Shown in pieces: positions 30,985-40,830 of a stretch of DNA of 57,196 nt (the first letter of the stretch is position 1; each line of letters begins with the position of its first letter). The notes below the pieces were generated by a model, which saw only the letters and a list, made by a program, of their open reading frames with translations, searched no databases and was not told the DNA's origin. A program made the translations under genes and the position numbers. Origin of the DNA: Mesomycoplasma ovipneumoniae. GTDB lineage: Bacteria > Bacillota_I > Bacilli_A > Mycoplasmatales > Metamycoplasmataceae. The DNA lies in contig VZDP01000008.1 of NCBI GenBank assembly GCA_009756935.1, positions 1-57,196 on the forward strand, given 5' to 3'.

Positions 30985-32619
30985 ATGAAAAAAACAAAAG
31001 AAAAGAAATTCACAAATTTATGAATTTTTTCAAGATATTTAAAAACTAATCTTCGAAAGAATTGATTTTTATCATTTTTTCTTATAGTTTTTTCAATTTT
31101 TTCAATTTTACTTATTTTGTTTTTATGAGAAGCTGATAAAAATTTTGATTTACCTATTTATAATTCGCAAAATCAACGAATAACTATTGTCAAAAAAAAT
31201 GGCGAAGAGTTTGGAAATAACGAAATTTCAGAGATAAAAAACTTAAAATCTGTTAAATATATTTCAAATGGTGAATCAGAATTAGATTTTGGCGATTTTA
31301 GCAATAAAGACTCATTTAGTTCTGGTTTATGAACTAAAATTTTGCCAGTTGAAATCAATGATTTTTTTAAAAATGATATGAAAAACTATACTAATTTTCA
31401 AGGTAAATTTTTAGAAAATAATGATGAGATAATAGTTTCACAAGATTATGCTGATTTAAAAAAAGTTAAAATTGGTGATTATATTGATTATAAATATTGA
31501 ATAAAACATCCTTCAACTAATGAAAATGAATTAATTTATACTAAAAAATTTAAAATTGTAGGAACAGTAGGATTTGCTAATAGTTATCCAGATTATTTTG
31601 TTTTAATATCCGATAAAGGCTATAAAAATTTAGCTGAAAATATTTTTGATAAGTCAAAAATATTTCTCAATCAAAATCAAGATCGAAACGGGTTTTTTAA
31701 ATCTTTATTTAAAAATTTAGTATATTATAATGTAAAAACTTCAAATACAGAAAATGCTGTTGGTTCTAAAGTTTCTACATTTTCTGATTTACATTCTAAT
31801 AAAAATTTTAATCTTGATAAAAAAGATAAAAAGCTTAAAATAGGTCGTTTTACTGAAAATAAAAACGAAATTCTTGTTAGTCAAGGTCTGATGAATCATT
31901 TAAGCAAAAATTCCAATTTAAATTTAAATGTAGGTGATGAAATAACTTTTAAAATGAAAATGGAAGATATTAATTTTTCATTTTTCAGAGATCATCCCTT
32001 TACTTTTAAAATTAGTGGAATTCTTGAATCTGATGAAGCAAATAAAATAGAATTTAACCAAAATGTAGCTCAACTTTTTGCTGATTCAATAAATGAAAAC
32101 AAACCTTTAAGACTAAGTATTTTTTATGATAAAAGCGAGCAAAATTTATTGTCAAATCTCAAAGAAAAAGGATTTGAATTGGCACCAAAAATTGGTTATC
32201 CCATTAGTAGAGGTGTTGCTGGTATTTGACCAATAATTGCATCAAGTGCAGTAATTCTAATTTTACTTTTAACTACTGTTATTGTTTTTGCTTTTGCCTT
32301 AAGAAATTTCAAAATAAACAATGGAACTATTCAAAGTTTTGACGTTGATATAAGTAAAAAAGTAAATTTATATTGAATTTTTATATCATTATTTATTCTT
32401 ATTGTTAGCTTTTCATTGTTTTTTATTTCAATTAAATTGCCATTTTTTAGCGATTTTCTTACCGGTAGATCAGCAAATTACATAGTTGGTCGCATTAGTT
32501 TAGATCTTATTTGAATCTCATTATTATATATTGTATTTTCTACTATTATTTTTAAAGTCGCTACTCATTTTTTAAAAATAAGAAAAGAAAAAAATATAAG
32601 GGAATTGAAAATAAATTAG
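30985..32619 (+). CDS. FtsX/MacB-like permease, single-domain, no ATPase nearby
   Basis: 544 aa, ATG 30985 to TAG 32617-32619, with many TGA-coded Trp. Topology: one TM helix (about 25-47), a ~360-residue extracellular domain with repeated IVSQDYADLKKVKIGDYI / ILVSQGLMNHL...LNVGDEI motifs typical of MacB periplasmic-core domains, then three TM helices (from about 415, 460 and 510). This is the 4-TM MacB/FtsX layout of mechanotransmission ABC proteins. No nucleotide-binding subunit is adjacent. It is 25 bp behind the peptidase gene, suggesting they act on one secreted peptide or surface protein. Confidence 0.7.
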
Positions 32620-32718
32620 TAAATTAACTTAATTGAAAAATTTCAGCTTTTTATTTAACTAGCTAGTAGCTAAATAAAATTTGTGATTTTGTCTCAATAA
32701 TTAACATTGCGCCATGAT

Positions 32719-32752
32719 AAACAAAGTTAGCGTTTTTATGCTAACTTTGTTT
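32719..32752 (+). terminator. 13-bp hairpin after the permease gene
   Basis: AAACAAAGTTAGC (32719-32731) pairs with GCTAACTTTGTTT (32740-32752). Only a short T run follows. It separates the permease unit from the next promoter. Confidence 0.55.
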
Positions 32753-32812
32753 AATTTCCAGTCATTTTTTAACTTTTTGGAACGTTTTTTAAAATATAAA
32801 TGGAATAAGTGA

Positions 32813-32818
32813 TATAAT
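32813..32818 (+). promoter_or_regulatory. -10 box of the two-TM protein operon
   Basis: TATAAT in AGTGATATAATTATT, 44 nt before the first ATG; nearly identical to the lon promoter core. Confidence 0.55.
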
Positions 32819-32862
32819 TATTAATTTTTGTGATTAAAAACAATTAAGTTAGTGAGAATAAA

Positions 32863-33363
32863 ATGAATAAAAATGAAGCAGTTGAACAACTTATAAAATT
32901 TATCCAAACAAAACAAGCTAGACTAAAAAGAAATCAAAAAATTGCTTATTATGGTGCTAATGCAGTTAAATGGATAACTTTTTTTGCAAATATTATAGTA
33001 ATTTCGCTGGCAATTTGGGTAATTATAACTGAAATTAATCGTTATAATTTAATTAAATCTGAAAATAAATCAGTTTTTAATGACCTTGGACTAACTATTG
33101 TTTTGGCTAGCTTTATTTGCCTTACTTTTTTTATTAATTTATTTCTTGCTGTTTTTCGCGAAGTTATGAAGTTCAAAGAATATAAAAAAGCGCAAAGAGA
33201 GCTAAGTTATTTGTATTTTCAAATTCAAAATGATCCAAATTATAGTTTTGAAAAATTTGAACAGGACTATCAAGCGATCTCTGATTTTTATTTTCAAAAA
33301 AAGGATGTTTCAAAAATAAAAATTCTTAAAAAAATAGTTTTTGGTGGTAAAAAATGGTTATAA
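32863..33363 (+). CDS. Two-TM protein resembling DUF4231/SLATT, first of three
   Basis: 166 aa, ATG 32863. A basic, amphipathic N-terminus (EQLIKFIQTKQARLKRNQKIAYY) leads into a helix pair, about 38-58 and 75-98, then a cytosolic coiled segment (FREVMKFKEYKKAQRELSYLYFQI) with a short Tyr/Phe-rich end. This is the layout of the SLATT/DUF4231 superfamily, whose members outside mycoplasmas are often membrane-pore effectors of nucleotide-signalled defence. No sensor or cyclase lies nearby. The stop overlaps the next start by 10 nt, so translation is coupled. Confidence 0.55.
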   Translation: MNKNEAVEQLIKFIQTKQARLKRNQKIAYYGANAVKWITFFANIIVISLAIWVIITEINRYNLIKSENKSVFNDLGLTIVLASFICLTFFINLFLAVFREVMKFKEYKKAQRELSYLYFQIQNDPNYSFEKFEQDYQAISDFYFQKKDVSKIKILKKIVFGGKKWL

Positions 33364-33890
33364 AAAATGTCCGACTTGATTCAGATTCTTATGAATTTGC
33401 TAAATTTTTATACAGAAAAACGCTTGTAAAAGCAAGGGTTTTTCAAATTTTATTTTGAACAGTTTCGATTTTTAGTATTTTTTTTGGATTTTTTTCGACC
33501 TTAATGGGTATTTTTAAATTAGCTTCACCAAAATTAAGTGAATTTGAACCTTTTGCCAATTTTTTTATTTCAACTGACGAAAATGGTGCAAAAGTTGACC
33601 AATGACCAATTTTTGTCTTATGAATTAACCTTTCAATTTCAATTATTAACAGTCTTTTTGCCCTTTTTCTAATAAAACCGCGCTGAATTCGCAACCAAGA
33701 AATTAATGACTTTTTAAAAATTGAAATAATTTTATTTGAAACCAAAACAGGAAAATATGCAAATTCAGAAAATTTACAAATTGAGCTTTTTAATTCAATT
33801 TGTAAATTTTTAGGAATTCTTAAAGCCCTTGAAAATAAACAAAAAGAGCAAAAAACTAACATTGATAAAAAGGAGCAAACTAATGAATAA
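33354..33890 (+). CDS. Two-TM protein, second of three
   Basis: 178 aa, ATG 33354 inside the end of the preceding gene, TAA 33888-33890; four TGA codons are Trp. Basic start (LYRKTLVKARVFQILFWTVS), first TM about 29-52, an extracellular loop of ~30 residues (SPKLSEFEPFANFF...), second TM about 85-107, and a C-terminal cytosolic helix that becomes Lys/Gln/Glu-rich. It shares topology but little sequence with its neighbours. Ends by overlapping the third gene by 8 nt. Confidence 0.55.
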
Positions 33891-34263
33891 AGAGAAATTG
33901 CTTTCAAAAATTGAACTTGATGTTATAAAATTAACGGCAAAAGCACGTGTTTCTAAGGGTATTTTTTTATTTGCTAGTATTGCCTTAATTTTAATGTCGG
34001 CTTTTAATGGTATTTTATCTGCGTATGCAATTACTAAAAATCCTAATCCAACTGCGGTTAAGTTATTTGTCGCAATTGCTTTTATTAACGCAATTATTAG
34101 TTTTGTAAGTTCACTTTCTTCTTTTTTTGTTTTTGAAAATGTTTATAAAAAAGCAACAGAAAAAATTAATTTTTATGAAGAAAAGAAAAATGAGCTTTTA
34201 TCTCAAGATGCAAACATTGATGAGATTGCAAAACAGTTAGGGAACATAAAAATTGAAAATTAG
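33883..34263 (+). CDS. Two-TM protein, third of three
   Basis: 126 aa, ATG 33883 chosen for the AAGGAG site about 6-11 nt upstream. N-terminal helix EKLLSKIELDVIKLTAKARVS, TM about 24-46 (GIFLFASIALILMSAFNGIL), TM about 58-82, then an acidic/basic coiled tail (ENVYKKATEKINFYEEKKNEL). The same helix-TM-TM-coil plan as the two preceding genes. The three form one tightly overlapping operon, likely a hetero-oligomeric membrane complex; function unknown. Confidence 0.55.
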   Translation: MNKEKLLSKIELDVIKLTAKARVSKGIFLFASIALILMSAFNGILSAYAITKNPNPTAVKLFVAIAFINAIISFVSSLSSFFVFENVYKKATEKINFYEEKKNELLSQDANIDEIAKQLGNIKIEN

Positions 34264-34297
34264 TTTGTATTATTTTTAAAAAATGTTAAAATGTATC

Positions 34298-34303
34298 TAT
34301 AAT
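34298..34303 (+). promoter_or_regulatory. -10 box of the rpsL-rpsG-fusA operon
   Basis: TATAAT in ATGTATCTATAATTTAAC, 87 nt before rpsL; the leader contains a short GATACCGTTGTTATAAC GC-bearing stretch. Confidence 0.55.
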
Positions 34304-34389
34304 TTAACTTAAATTTTATTTTAAAAATTTTTTTTATAACACTGATACCGTTGTTATAACCCGAAAAAAACATTCATTTAAAGGAAAAA

Positions 34390-34809
34390 ATGCCAACAAT
34401 TTCTCAATTAGCAAAAGGATGTCGAGTTAAGAAAACTTGAAAGTCAAAAGTTCCTGCATTGAATATGTTATATAATTCATTGCACAAAAAAGAACTAAAA
34501 ATTAGCTCGCCCTTTAAACGTGGAGTTTGCACAAGAGTTGCAACTATGACTCCTAAAAAACCTAACTCAGCATTACGTAAATTTGCAAGGGTAAAACTTT
34601 CAAATGGAATTGAAGTTAATGCCTATATTCCCGGTGAAGGCCACAATTTACAAGAACACTCAATTGTTTTAATTCGTGGTGGAAAAGTTAAAGACTTACC
34701 AGGGATTCGTTATCACATTGTCCGTGGAACTCAAGATACTACCGGTGTTGCAAAAAGAGCCCAAGGTCGTTCCAAATATGGAGCTAAAAAACCTAAAACT
34801 TCAAAGTAA
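34390..34809 (+). CDS. rpsL: 30S ribosomal protein uS12
   Basis: 139 aa, ATG 34390 after AAAGGAAAAA; TGA 34438-34440 is Trp (KKTWKSKVP). Decoding-centre protein. PTISQL start, [21 protein letters not shown] (with the lysines whose change gives streptomycin resistance present as wild type), [20 protein letters not shown] and [13 protein letters not shown] are all conserved. First gene of the str-type operon, which here lacks tuf. Confidence 0.98.
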
Positions 34810-34858
34810 AAATCTGAAAAAAGCTATAAAATACGACATTTTTTAAAAGGAGACAATC

Positions 34859-35329
<471 letters not shown>

Positions 35330-35341
35330 GAATTTAGAAAT

Positions 35342-37426
35342 ATGTCACGAAAATTTGAACTAAAAGATTACCGTAATATCGGAATTATGGCCCATATTGA
35401 TGCCGGAAAAACAACAACAACCGAAAGAATTTTATTCCACACTGGTAAAATTCACAAAATTGGTGAAACTCATGACGGAGTTAGCCAAATGGACTGAATG
35501 GAACAAGAAAAAGAACGTGGAATTACAATTACTTCTGCTGCAACAACTGCTTTTTGAAAAGGCAAAAGAATTAACATAATTGACACCCCAGGACACGTTG
35601 ATTTTACCGTTGAAGTTGAACGTTCACTCCGGGTACTTGATGGAGCAGTTGCTGTTCTTGATGCCCAATCAGGTGTTGAGCCCCAAACTGAAACTGTTTG
35701 AAGACAAGCAACAACTTATGGCGTTCCGCGTGTTGTTTATGTTAATAAAATGGATAAAGCTGGTGCTAATTTTGAGGCTTCAATTGAATCTGTGCGCACT
35801 AAATTAAACGGTAATGCCGTGGCAATTCAGTTAAATATTGGTGCTGAAGCTGATTTTAGCGGAATTATTGACCTTGTTGAAATGAAAGCTTATAACTACG
35901 ATGGTCAAAAAGAAGAAGTTGAATACGAAATTCCAATTCCAAGTGAATTACAAGACAAAGCTGCCCTAATGCGCCTTGCACTAGCAGAAGCAGTTGCTGA
36001 CTATGATGAAAATTTATTTAATGATCTTCTTGAAGAAAAAGAAATTTCAGTTGATCAACTAAAAGCAGCGATTCGTAAAGCAACAATTAGTGGTGACTTT
36101 TTCCCGGTTGTTTGTGGTTCATCTTTTAAAAACAAAGGTGTAAAGAAAATGATCGATGCTGTTATTGATTATTTACCTTCACCTCTTGATGTTCCGCCAG
36201 TTAAGGCTTTTCGCGATGATCAAGAAATTACAATTCAAGCTGATGACGGTGAAGAATTTTCTGCCTTAGCTTTCAAAATTATGAACGACCCTTTTGTTGG
36301 TTCACTAACTTTCTTCCGTGTTTATTCAGGAAGTCTTACAAAAGGAACTTACATAATTAACTCAACTAAAGGTAAAAAAGAACGTGTTGGGCGTATTTTA
36401 GCAATGCATGCTAATTCACGTGAAGAAATCAACGAAGTTCGTACCGGTGATATTGGTGCTTTTGTTGGACTCAAAGACACAACAACAGGTGATACACTAA
36501 TTTCTGAAAAGTCCAAAACTTTTGTGCTTGAAAAAATGAGTTTTCCAGAACCTGTTATTTCCCAGTCACTCGAACCATTTTCAAAAGCTGAAGTTGAAAA
36601 ACTAGCTAATGCCCTCCAAAAACTTGCAAACGAAGATCCAACTTTCAAAACTTGAACCGACACTGAAACTGGACAGACAATTATTGCCGGAATGGGAGAA
36701 TTACACCTTGATATTATTGTTGATCGGCTAAAACGTGAATTTAACGTCCAAGCACGTGTTGGAAAACCACAAGTTTCTTACCGTGAAACAATTACAAAAT
36801 CCGCTGAAGTTGAAGGAAAATACATCAAACAATCCGGTGGACGTGGACAATATGGTCATGTTTGAATTAAATTTGAACCTAACCCAGAAGAAGGCTTTGA
36901 TTTTATTGATAAAATTGTCGGTGGAAAAATTCCAAAAGAGTATATAAAATCAATTCAAAAAGGTCTTGAAGAAAAAATGCAAGCCGGAATTTTGGCCGGA
37001 TATCCTTTAATTAATGTAAGAGCAACTTTATTTGACGGTTCTTTCCACGAAGTTGACTCTTCAGAAATGGCCTTTAAAATTGCCGCTTCAAAAGCGCTTT
37101 CACGTGCTCGTGATGCCGTTGGAACTGTTTTACTTGAGCCGATTATGGACGTTTCTGTTTTTGCACCTGCTGAATATGCCGGAGACGTTATGGGTGACTT
37201 ATCACGTCGTCGTGGACTTGTTCGTGAACAAGAAACTAGATCTGATGGAGCAAATGTTATTCGTGGACATGTTCCTTTAGCAGAAATGTTTGGATATTCA
37301 ACCCAATTACGTTCAATGACATCAGGACGAGGAACTTACCAAATGCAATTTGATCATTATGAAGTTGTTCCAAAAAATATTTCTGATGTAATTGTTAAAC
37401 AACGGGCAATCAAATCTGACGACTAA
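35342..37426 (+). CDS. fusA: Elongation factor G
   Basis: 694 aa from ATG 35342 to TAA 37424-37426; TGA codons (for example 35495, 35555, 36653, 36863) are Trp. Catalyses GTP-dependent translocation of tRNA and mRNA. G1 [13 protein letters not shown] (about residues 17-29), [30 protein letters not shown], domain [17 protein letters not shown], and domain V with the conserved [23 protein letters not shown]. Third gene of rpsL-rpsG-fusA. Only 8 bp separate its stop from the terminal repeat of IS-derived element B, leaving no independent terminator. Confidence 0.98.
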
Positions 37427-37434
37427 AAGTTATT

Positions 37435-38125
37435 CCCGAGTTTCCCAGTTTGATGAGATAATCTTAAAAAAGTGTCTGATTTTGGGGCTTTTTTAACTTT
37501 TTTGGCAAACTCAGGAAAAATAACTATCAAAGCAAAAACACTAAATTTTAAATCTAACACTCACAAAGAAAAATCTACTTATTAATCAAATAAAGCAAAC
37601 TAAAAAAGCTAAAATTTTAACTTAAAAAGCAAAATTATGAAATTTTTAAACTACTTTTTTAGTTTAAAACACTAACAAAAATCATAAAAAAATACAACTA
37701 CTATTTAAACTCAATGCAAATAGAAAACTCGTTTTTATTTACATTGAGCCTAAAAAAATATATGAAGTTTTGAAAGAACAATAACTAAAAGCCCTAAATT
37801 TATAGATTTCTAAACGGTTAAATTTAAGGCATTCCATCATATTTAAAAATATAATGGATAATTCGCATTTTCTGATTTTTTTATGACAAAAACATAACTA
37901 ATTCCCCCTTAATTCAATATCAAAATTTATTAATTATTCTTAGTGAGGTTTATTATAACATAATTTTATTTTAGACCAAGCATTTTTTTTTTTTTTTTTG
38001 CAAAAGGTTAATTTTAAAATAATAAAAATTAAGATTTTAGCTCAAAAAACACGGATTTACGGGTATTTTTGCATATTTATATTCACTAAAAAGTGAATTT
38101 TTGCCATCAAACTGTCAAACTCAGG
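37435..38125 (-). mobile_element. IS1634-like non-autonomous element, copy B (~691 bp), inverted relative to copy A
   Basis: Begins CCCGAGTTTCCCAGTTTGAT directly after fusA and ends CATCAAACTGTCAAACTCAGG. It is the reverse complement of 20551-21239 with roughly 90% identity by eye over the whole length, including the promoter/ribosome-site/ATG block, a long T/A homopolymer (about 37984-37999) and the CACTAAAAAGTG palindrome near its left end. It lies against the broken 3' end of an IS3-type transposase frame. Confidence 0.78.
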
Positions 38126-39272
38126 AAAAATTTAAAATAGATTGAATTCTATAATTGTTGTATCAAAATATATAATCTGCAATTATTTTTTTCAGATCTT
38201 CAAAAGTTATTTTACTGTAGTTTAACTCGTTTAAGCATTCACTTTTTATAATTGAAAATCAATATTCAGCCTCCCTATTATCCAAAGAATTTCCTATGCG
38301 AGACAACGAAACAGTTCCTCCCATTTTATTTATTTTGTCAATATAGACTTTTGAAGTGTATTGAAATCCATGGTCCGAATGAATAACAAAATCTTTATCA
38401 ATAGACCTAAATGTCTTTATATTACCCATAACTAAATCAAGATCATTGTTTACAGATAATTTAAAATCTCTGATTTTTTTAGTTTTATGCTCAATTATTA
38501 CAGACAAAAATACATGGTTTTCCTTAACATCTCTGGGAGCTTTTATATATGTAACATCAGTAGCAAAAATATTTCTATTTAATTTATCATTGTAGTCGCG
38601 TTTAACAATATCCGGTAGTGCGAATTTGGTGTTCTTAATTTCGCTCTTTCTTCTTTTTTTTCTAATTTTGCATACTAAATTCAATCTTTTTAAATGTCTT
38701 CCAAGAGTTCGAGGGTGAATGTAAATATTATATTTCATAGAAATATAAGCACTCAACCTTAAGCGACCATATCTACCTTTGTTATCAAGAAAGGATTTTT
38801 TAATTATTGCGTCATTTTTGTGCTCTTTTACTTTTATAACTCTAGTTTTAGATTTTGCCACTGCTTGTCTGCATACATTAAAAATTTTTGCAGATTTGCT
38901 GTAGGGAATATTTAGTGTTTTGGCTTCACTAAGTTTTCCTGATTTTGATTTATCTTTGTTGGTTTCGTAATATCTCTTAGCTATTTCTATTAATTCTTCT
39001 TTTGTAAATTCGTTTCAATCGGGTTCAATTTGTTTTTTAGGTTTGCCACTCCCTGGCTTTCTCCTTGCACCCTTTTTATCTAATAATTGGTCTTGCATAC
39101 CATTATTATAATATCTAATAATTTTTTTGATTCTTCGAACTAGTTGATCTCTGGTTATAAAATTTGTATCTGGCGAAATATCATTTATATAATTTATTGT
39201 TTTTTTTAATCCAAATTCATTGTAAATTTTATAAATCATATCAAACTCGTCTTTTTTAAAGTGTCTTGACAT
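38037..39272 (-). pseudogene. IS3-family (IS1138-type) transposase, C-terminus replaced
   Basis: One frame from ATG 39270-39272 (AAAAAGGAG upstream) with TGA as Trp. N-terminal helix-turn-helix regions (KDEFDMIYKIYNEFG..., IPYSKSAKIFNVCRQAVAKS), an HTH_21-type GRYGRLRLSAYI, then the DDE core: FATDVTYI, VIHSDHGFQYTS, and NSLDNREAEYWF with the Glu. The natural end NWKTPQQYAMML, found on the other side of the nest, is missing: after ...YRIQSILN the frame runs into element B and stops at 38037. All catalytic residues remain. A single ORF rather than two overlapping frames, as in IS1138 of M. pulmonis. Confidence 0.85.
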
Positions 39273-39395
39273 TAGTATTCTCCTTTTTGTTGCATTTGAA
39301 AATTTAAAAAAGCTAACACTTTGGGTGTTAGCTTTCTCCTTAAACTCGGACAAAAAAGCCAACACCTTAGTGTTAATTTTCTCTGTCCTGGTTTA
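38126..39395 (-). mobile_element. 5' portion of the IS3-type insertion sequence
   Basis: The outer end is the inverted repeat GTTAATTTTCTCTGTCCTGGTTTA-like block at 39372-39395; its partner lies at 40640-40663. A 10-bp hairpin AAAGCTAACA/TGTTAGCTTT (39309-39318, 39326-39335) precedes the transposase, as if shielding it from outside transcription. The 3' portion is separated and in opposite orientation (40455-40663). Confidence 0.8.
38129..38266 (-). repeat. 138-bp repeat, copy 1 (candidate long target-site duplication)
   Basis: Covers the transposase codons from EYWFSIIKSEC... to ...YRIQSILN. The same 138 bp occurs inverted at 40455-40592. Each copy abuts an IS1634-like terminal repeat: copy 1 the left end of B, copy 2 the right end of C. 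Confidence 0.8.
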
Positions 39396-39650
39396 AAATC
39401 GGTGTTTTTTGATTTTAAAATCTTAATTTTTATTACTAGCATTTAATAACATTTTAAGTAATTTTATGGTATAATTATACATTATGAAAAAACAAAAATT
39501 AACTAAGTTGGTTTAGTAACGATGTTGCAAAAATTAAGACAAAGGGTTGAATTTAACACTTTAGATCAGCAAATAATATTTAAAAATCGAGATGGTGTTC
39601 CTAGCGATCCGAATATTTGTAATTAATTTGCAATATTTATATAAATTTTG
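39396..39650 (+). mobile_element. IS1634-like remnant D, inner part
   Basis: Starts CGGTGTTTTTTGATTTTAAA, matching the left-end interior of element C (39990 onward), and contains at 39511-39626 a copy of the transposase C-terminal coding (VTMLQKLRQRVEFNTL..., FKNRDGVPSDPNI) closed by a stop. The left tip of the same element is at 40661-40733 on the other side of the IS3 insertion. 39651-39915 is AT-rich and shows nothing I can name. Confidence 0.65.
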
Positions 39651-39919
39651 CCAATAATAAAAATAAATATTAAATAAATTATACCATAATAAGCAAAATT
39701 CGTATTGGTCTTATACCAATTTATTATTAAAATAACCTAAAAAATGGAGTGTTCATAATTTTGTGTTCTAAATTTTTTATGGATTTTTTATAGTAGCCTA
39801 TTTATTAAAAATTTTCAGCAAATTACCCTAGAGTTAGAGTTAGCAATAACCAATTTTATATATTATATGTGTTTTGTATTGTACAATTTGTTTTTAGAGT
39901 AAAACTCATTATCACTTTT

Positions 39920-40451
39920 CCCGAGTTTCCCAGTTTTAAGGCAAAAATTCACTTTTTAGTGAATATAAATATGAAAAAACACCCGTAAATCAGTGTTTTT
40001 TGATTTTAAAATCTTAATTTTTATTATTAGAAGTCTAAAAGGTTTATTGAATATTCGGCCTGTATTTTTAAGAATTGACGAGCATATTCTAGCTCATACA
40101 CTTTTGTGTTTTATTTCACTAGTTATTTTAAAAACTATAATATTTAAAATCAACAAACATATTAGTGATAACAAGTTATTTGAAAACAATCAATTAACTG
40201 AAGTTGGTTTAGTAACGATGTTGCAAAAATTAAGACAAAGGGTTGAATTTAACACTTTAGATCAGCAAATGATATTTAAAAATCGCGATGGTGTTCCTAG
40301 TGATCCAAATATTTGAAATAGGTATGATTTTTACTTTGATATCTTAATAAATCAGTAAAAAAATTGTAATTAACTTTTACCAAAAAACTTAAAAAAGTGC
40401 CTAAAACCAGATGCTTTTTTAAAATTACCTTATCAAACTGGGAAACTCGGG
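39920..40451 (+). mobile_element. IS1634-like deletion derivative C (~532 bp)
   Basis: Bounded by CCCGAGTTTCCCAGTTT (39920) and AAACTGGGAAACTCGGG (ending 40451), perfect inverted terminal repeats over 17 bp. The left interior carries TTCACTTTTTAGTGAA, then a junction near 40028 into the 3' end of a transposase gene. The central part of the IS is missing. Confidence 0.8.
40029..40358 (+). pseudogene. C-terminal fragment of an IS4/IS1634-family transposase
   Basis: Frame ...SLKGLLNIRPVFLRIDEHILAHTLLCFISL... ending at TAA 40356-40358, with TGA 40314-40316 as Trp. The RPVF-RI-E-HI-AH-L-CF-SL pattern is the conserved C-terminal block of IS4-type transposases. The catalytic domain is deleted, so it cannot move itself. 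Confidence 0.75.
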
Positions 40452-40454
40452 AAA

Positions 40455-40592
40455 AATATTGATTTTCAATTATAAAAAGTGAATGCTTAAACGAGTTAAA
40501 CTACAGTAAAATAACTTTTGAAGATCTGAAAAAAATAATTGCAGATTATATATTTTGATACAACAACTATAGAATTCAATCGATTTTAAATT
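40455..40592 (+). repeat. 138-bp repeat, copy 2 (candidate long target-site duplication)
   Basis: Reverse complement of 38129-38266 with only a few mismatches by eye, directly after the right terminal repeat of element C. Confidence 0.8.
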
Positions 40593-40663
40593 GAAAAACA
40601 CCACAGCAATATGCTATGATGTTATAATAATATTAAACTGTTAATTTTCTTTGCCCTAGTTTA
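40455..40663 (+). pseudogene. 3' fragment of the IS3-type transposase and its right inverted repeat
   Basis: Reads YWFSIIKSEC to ...YRIQSILNWKTPQQYAMML, stop 40625-40627, the natural C-terminus missing from the 38037-39272 copy. It is followed by GTTAATTTTCTTTGCCCTAG (40640-40659), partner of the repeat at 39372-39395. Confidence 0.8.
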
Positions 40664-40733
40664 TTTACCGGTATTTTTTCATATTTAGATTCACTAAAAA
40701 GCGAATTTTTGCCTTAAAACTGGGAAACTCGGG
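40661..40733 (-). mobile_element. Left tip of IS1634-like remnant D
   Basis: On the minus strand: CCCGAGTTTCCCAGTTTTAA, then GGCAAAAATTCGCTTTTTAG, then an AAATACCGGTAAAT end joined to the IS3 inverted repeat. It continues logically at 39396 if the IS3 insertion and a later inversion are removed. Confidence 0.7.
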
Positions 40734-40830
40734 TATTATTAGAAGTTTAAAAAAACGAAAATAATTTTTAAAATTACTAAAAGAACAACATGCCTGCTGT
40801 TCTTTCTTCATTGTGTTTATATTATTAGAA

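Noticed and set aside
37427..40830. Integrative conjugative element or prophage between fusA and the giant gene
   Set aside because: Only transposase fragments and IS ends are present; no conjugation, integrase or phage structural genes.
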